Position numbers and translations under genes: made by a program | Part shown: positions 6,775 through 9,801 of the stretch, piece after piece | Position numbering within the stretch: position 1 is the stretch's first letter | Layout of the letters: the number at the start of each line of letters is the position of its first letter | Assembly (NCBI GenBank): GCA_018824925.1 | Contig: JAHJFH010000349.1 | Location: 1-9,801, forward strand | DNA length: 9,801 nucleotides | Source of the DNA: Thermoplasmatota archaeon | GTDB lineage: Archaea; Thermoplasmatota; E2; DHVEG-1 | Direction of reading: 5' to 3' | Notes under the pieces: model-generated | Databases searched by the model: none | What the model saw: only the letters and a program-made list of their open reading frames with translations | Told to the model about the DNA's origin: nothing

Positions 6775-7458
6775 ATAAAAAAAATAGTTATCAGTGTTAT
6801 TATCCCCGTAGGTACGATTCCACCCAATTTTTTTCAGGTTCGTCAGCGGTTATACAAAACCTGTCATGCTGTTGAAATAATTTATGTTGTTGATGAGTCA
6901 ATTGGATCGCAAATATCTGTTGATACCTCGTATGAGACGATCATTGTTAAAAAGAATAGGGGGCGGGGTTATATGTTATCTGAAGGGTTAAGGATAGCAC
7001 AGGGTGATGTTGTGGTTTTTTTGCATGCTGATACCCTTTTACCCCTGAATTGGGATGAATTAATTATCGATGTTATGCAAGACAGGGAGATTATTGGGGG
7101 TGCTTTTTCTTTATCCTTTGATAATCCTAGTTTCTATCTCAAAATAGGGAATCAATTAATTAATGGGTTATCACAGATCACGGGGGTGTTATCTGGTGAT
7201 CGAGCTCTTTTTGTCCGTCGTCACCACCTAGAAAAAGATGATGAGGTGTTACAGGTCCCAATTTTTGAGGATGCTGAATTGTCCTATTGGATGCATAGAC
7301 AAGGGAAAGTGGTTGTTTTGCCAGATATTGTTATTACTAGTGCGCGGGCATTTCAACAGCATGGGATGATTCGTCATACCTGGCGTATTGTTTTGTCTTC
7401 ATTTCGGTATAAGGTTGGTGATGATTTGGAGAGCATTTTTTATTATTACTATCATTGA
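6775..7458 (+). CDS. Family 2 glycosyltransferase (TIGR04283-like), apparent ATA start
   Basis: A GT-A glycosyltransferase of the 'rSAM/selenodomain-associated transferase 2' type. Reading back in frame past the ATG at 6973, codons 6775-6972 encode KKIVISVIIPV, then EIIYVVDES, then KKNRGRG. This is the expected N-terminal strand, the first acidic site (Asp40) and the GRG segment. The catalytic FLHADT (82-87) follows at once, so the domain is whole only with this extension. The total of 227 residues is typical for the family. Later marks are GGAFSLSFD, GDRALFVRR and FEDAELSYW, plus TSARAFQQHG near the C-terminus. The only plausible initiator is ATA 6775, with AGGTG six bases upstream. This is either a rare AUA start, a mutated ATG or a sequencing error. 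The usual VDGGSxDGT reads VDESIGSQI here, a divergent donor-site loop. It is the last gene of the operon, and its stop is five bases from the convergent peptidase stop. Confidence 0.8.
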   Translation: MKKIVISVIIPVGTIPPNFFQVRQRLYKTCHAVEIIYVVDESIGSQISVDTSYETIIVKKNRGRGYMLSEGLRIAQGDVVVFLHADTLLPLNWDELIIDVMQDREIIGGAFSLSFDNPSFYLKIGNQLINGLSQITGVLSGDRALFVRRHHLEKDDEVLQVPIFEDAELSYWMHRQGKVVVLPDIVITSARAFQQHGMIRHTWRIVLSSFRYKVGDDLESIFYYYYH

Positions 7459-7463
7459 TGGTT

Positions 7464-9801
7464 TTAGGATATGCCGCCGATTTGCATACTAGGATCGCCG
7501 AAGAGTGCGAGTTCTTGGACCATTTTAACATCAATCATGTTTACTTGACCAAAGGTGTTGATATAGGAGGTGAGTGTCTGTCCATGCATGTCACCAAGGA
7601 TGGTATGTCCTTCTTGACCATATTGGCGGAATAGTTCTGGGAAGATCCAACAACCGGTATCTGGGATGAAGGCTTCGTCGAATTCACCTGGTCCGAGACC
7701 TGTGCAGCCTATGGTGGCGATTGCTCCGCGGTTGGGTATTTTTGTGATCCACCAGCTCCAGCATTCAGGGTTGGGGAATCCATAGACCCATGTTTTTTTA
7801 GCGTTTGTTCGATCGGTTAAGGAGCGAAGGAGGGTGTTGTTGAATTGACTGTTGTGACATCCCATTACCATGACGATGGGGAGTTTGTTGGTGTTTGTGA
7901 TTTTGTTCATGGGGAAAATAGGTGTGGTGAGACTGAGTGGTTGTAATCCTGTGATGGCTGAGTGACTGAATCCGCCGGGCATTCCGGGGAGGTTGACAAC
8001 CATGGTGCTGGGGCTTGCATGGCCGAAGAAGAAGGCAAATCCACAGCCGTTGCTGAGTGTGTCGATTACATCTTGTTGACTGGTGAAATTACCGTTTGAT
8101 GCCCAGAGCATGATTTTTTCGAAGCTTTCTGGCATGTAGTAAAAGGCACCGGCGCGGTCACCACCCATTGGTTGGTTTCCGGTGGTCCATTCACAGTCGA
8201 AGTAGACGCGGGTGGTGTTTCGATGGTCGGTAAATATAACGCCATCGGTGTTATTAGTGATCCAACATTTGATGTCAGTGTAGAATCCATAGGGTTGGGG
8301 GTCATAGGATTTTCCACGGATATGCATGATACCGTTTTGGTAGGTGACCCGTGCCCAATATTCACCCATGTAGGCTTGTCGTGGTATGAAATCTATATTA
8401 GTATTGCCGAGAATGTCTCCGGTACTGGGTGAGGTTATTTCTGCGATGGCAGGCATTGGGTAGGTGGTGATTCTGAGGTGATCATCTTCTGAGAAGGTGA
8501 TGTTGGATGAGGCGTCATGATTAAGGGTAATGGTGACATTATCGATAGGTCCCCATTCGTTGGTTATAAGGCTTTTTGATTGGGCATAGATTGTGTAGTC
8601 ACCGTTGGGGAGGGTAGTGGTGTCCCAGGTGATGTTGAGATCGATTTGGTCTTGGAGTCCATCTCCGGCGATGGCGACGATTTTGTTGAACCAACTAGGG
8701 TCTGCAGGGGTGCTTTCATAGGTGATGATTTTATTGATGATGGAGTTGACTTCGAAGGTGTTTCTGCAGGGGAATCGACCGAGCATAACATCGGGGTAGA
8801 GGTCGATATTATCATCAGGATAGCCAGGGCAATTTCGTGCAGCTATGATAGAATCATTGTTTGAGTTCCAGGTGTCAAAAACCCCGCCTTCTTTGTAGAG
8901 ATCTGCATAGTAGAGATCGCAGAGGAAACCAGGGTCATGGGTTGGATCGTTTTCGTAGATATCATAGAGGTTTGAATAGCGGACGGGGACGTACCATCCT
9001 TTGGTTCCCTGGTTAGGGTCGTCTCGGGGTGGTGCGTAGAGTTGTGATTTGAGACCACCGATTAACAAGAAATATGTGGTGTTGTAGGTTTCTCGGGCAT
9101 CCTTGATAAAGTATTTGATTTGTTCTGGGGCGTCGACTCCGGTATATTCATTGAGGATTTCTTCTGTGGTTTTCAACATTGTTGCTATGTTATGATTGTT
9201 TTTATGATCAACAAGTTTTTGGAGTGGTTCAGCAAATTTTTGTGAGGCTATGATTATGAGATTATAGGTGGTTTTTTCTGGGAACATGGTTGTTTCTGGT
9301 GGTGTGTAGGTGATAGTGATGTCCATAGAATGGGTTGAGATCAGTTGGTTATCATAGGGGTTGTAGCGAATAGGATAGATACTGAGGGTTACATGGGTGA
9401 CGGGTTTGTTGTTTGCGTTTAGGCCACAGCCGATATGGCTGGTGTACCAGGTGTCTGGGTAGAGTTGGTTCATAGAGTAGGTTTTGCTATCTTTTACAAA
9501 TGAATTTGTGGTTGGTGTGGTGCCAAGTATTTGAGGTTTTTGTGCTGGCAGTATTTGGTGTTGGAGTGTTTGTTGGGTTATAACGTATGGTGTTACATGG
9601 ATTTGAATATTTGTTGCGCCAAAGGGTAGTTCGATATGATATGGTTGTATGGGGAGTTTTGGTTTTCCAGGGATTTGTAGATATTGATTTATGGTTGGAT
9701 GTGTGAGTGTTATGTAATTATTGTCTTGTTGACGTATTTGTGGTTCGGGGAACTGGAGGGTTGTTTCGATTGTTTTTGTGGTTGAAATTGTGATAGTGGG
9801 G
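7464..9801 (-). CDS. C25 (gingipain-like) cysteine peptidase, 5' end beyond window
   Basis: A secreted cysteine endopeptidase of family C25, incomplete at its N-terminus. The frame is open from the stop at 7464 through 9801 (778 codons plus the stop). Codons upstream of ATG 9473 encode a C25 propeptide-like segment (PGKPKLPIQPYHIELPFGA), so that ATG is internal. Residues below are counted from it. The N-terminal subdomain is about 70-255 (YNLIIIAS ... FLLIGG ... DVMLGRFP). The catalytic subdomain has His485 in FFFGHAS, where the family usually has GHG, and nucleophile Cys539 in VMGCHNS, ending with ALFGDPSMQIG (656-666). Between them about 170 residues (273-440) are beta-rich and look like Ig-type inserts (ITWDTTTLPNGDYTIYAQ). 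The catalytic region has nine N-x-S/T sequons, fitting an exported glycoprotein. Unlike many relatives it stops straight after GDPSM, with no C-terminal Ig or anchor. It probably degrades extracellular protein. Confidence 0.88.
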   Translation of the reverse strand, partial: PTITISTTKTIETTLQFPEPQIRQQDNNYITLTHPTINQYLQIPGKPKLPIQPYHIELPFGATNIQIHVTPYVITQQTLQHQILPAQKPQILGTTPTTNSFVKDSKTYSMNQLYPDTWYTSHIGCGLNANNKPVTHVTLSIYPIRYNPYDNQLISTHSMDITITYTPPETTMFPEKTTYNLIIIASQKFAEPLQKLVDHKNNHNIATMLKTTEEILNEYTGVDAPEQIKYFIKDARETYNTTYFLLIGGLKSQLYAPPRDDPNQGTKGWYVPVRYSNLYDIYENDPTHDPGFLCDLYYADLYKEGGVFDTWNSNNDSIIAARNCPGYPDDNIDLYPDVMLGRFPCRNTFEVNSIINKIITYESTPADPSWFNKIVAIAGDGLQDQIDLNITWDTTTLPNGDYTIYAQSKSLITNEWGPIDNVTITLNHDASSNITFSEDDHLRITTYPMPAIAEITSPSTGDILGNTNIDFIPRQAYMGEYWARVTYQNGIMHIRGKSYDPQPYGFYTDIKCWITNNTDGVIFTDHRNTTRVYFDCEWTTGNQPMGGDRAGAFYYMPESFEKIMLWASNGNFTSQQDVIDTLSNGCGFAFFFGHASPSTMVVNLPGMPGGFSHSAITGLQPLSLTTPIFPMNKITNTNKLPIVMVMGCHNSQFNNTLLRSLTDRTNAKKTWVYGFPNPECWSWWITKIPNRGAIATIGCTGLGPGEFDEAFIPDTGCWIFPELFRQYGQEGHTILGDMHGQTLTSYINTFGQVNMIDVKMVQELALFGDPSMQIGGIS

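Noticed and set aside
6741..6784. Read-through of TAG 6741 (for example as pyrrolysine) with a +1 shift at the A8 run, fusing DUF2064 to the glycosyltransferase.
   Set aside because: The frame after TAG is open (PRYGFAVGVVHKK), and such fusions exist elsewhere. But it needs two recoding events, no recoding signal is seen, and a Shine-Dalgarno site fits separate initiation.
6973..7458. Glycosyltransferase starting at ATG 6973 (161 residues).
   Set aside because: This start removes the VIIP strand and first acidic site of the GT-A fold, although the in-frame upstream codons encode them clearly.
1..9801. CRISPR arrays, tRNA or rRNA genes, insertion sequences, long direct or inverted repeats.
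   Set aside because: None seen on reading both strands; short T/G-rich similarities are compositional.

Overview
The window most likely comes from an archaeon, probably a Thermoplasmatota/Euryarchaeota-type lineage known mainly from metagenomes. This rests on three things. The secreted proteins carry the PKD-like and Ig-like modules common in that group. One operon has a TATA/BRE-like element at the right distance for a leaderless transcript. T-rich tracts serve as the only visible terminators. The placement is inference; there is no rRNA, tRNA or ribosomal gene to confirm it.

Layout. (1) Positions 39-1916 (+): a secreted protein with seven propeller-like repeats and a C-terminal Ig-like domain. 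(2) Positions 1938-3989 (-): a secreted CocE/NonD-type (S15-like) serine hydrolase with a complete Ser-Asp-His set, a PKD domain and a hydrophobic tail. (3) Positions 3990-4149: a divergent promoter region. (4) Positions 4150-7458 (+): a four-gene operon encoding a radical SAM/SPASM enzyme, a class I SAM methyltransferase, a DUF2064 transferase (TIGR04282-like) and a family 2 glycosyltransferase (TIGR04283-like). (5) Positions 7464 to beyond 9801 (-): a gingipain-like C25 cysteine peptidase whose 5' end lies outside the window.

Two gene models differ from what a simple ATG-based caller gives. The glycosyltransferase reads in frame back to an ATA codon at 6775, preceded by a good Shine-Dalgarno sequence; an ATG start at 6973 would delete its nucleotide-sugar-binding N-terminus. 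The C25 peptidase is open from 9473 to the window edge and encodes its propeptide there, so ATG 9473 is internal.

The flanking genes look like extracellular peptide/ester hydrolysis and surface binding. The central operon looks like a small-molecule or glycolipid biosynthetic cassette. Its two transferases belong to the families named for rSAM/selenodomain (arsenosugar) loci. However, its radical SAM enzyme is of the SPASM type rather than ArsS, and its methyltransferase resembles glycine/sarcosine-type N-methyltransferases more than ArsM. The product is therefore unknown, and this cassette is the best candidate here for an undescribed pathway.
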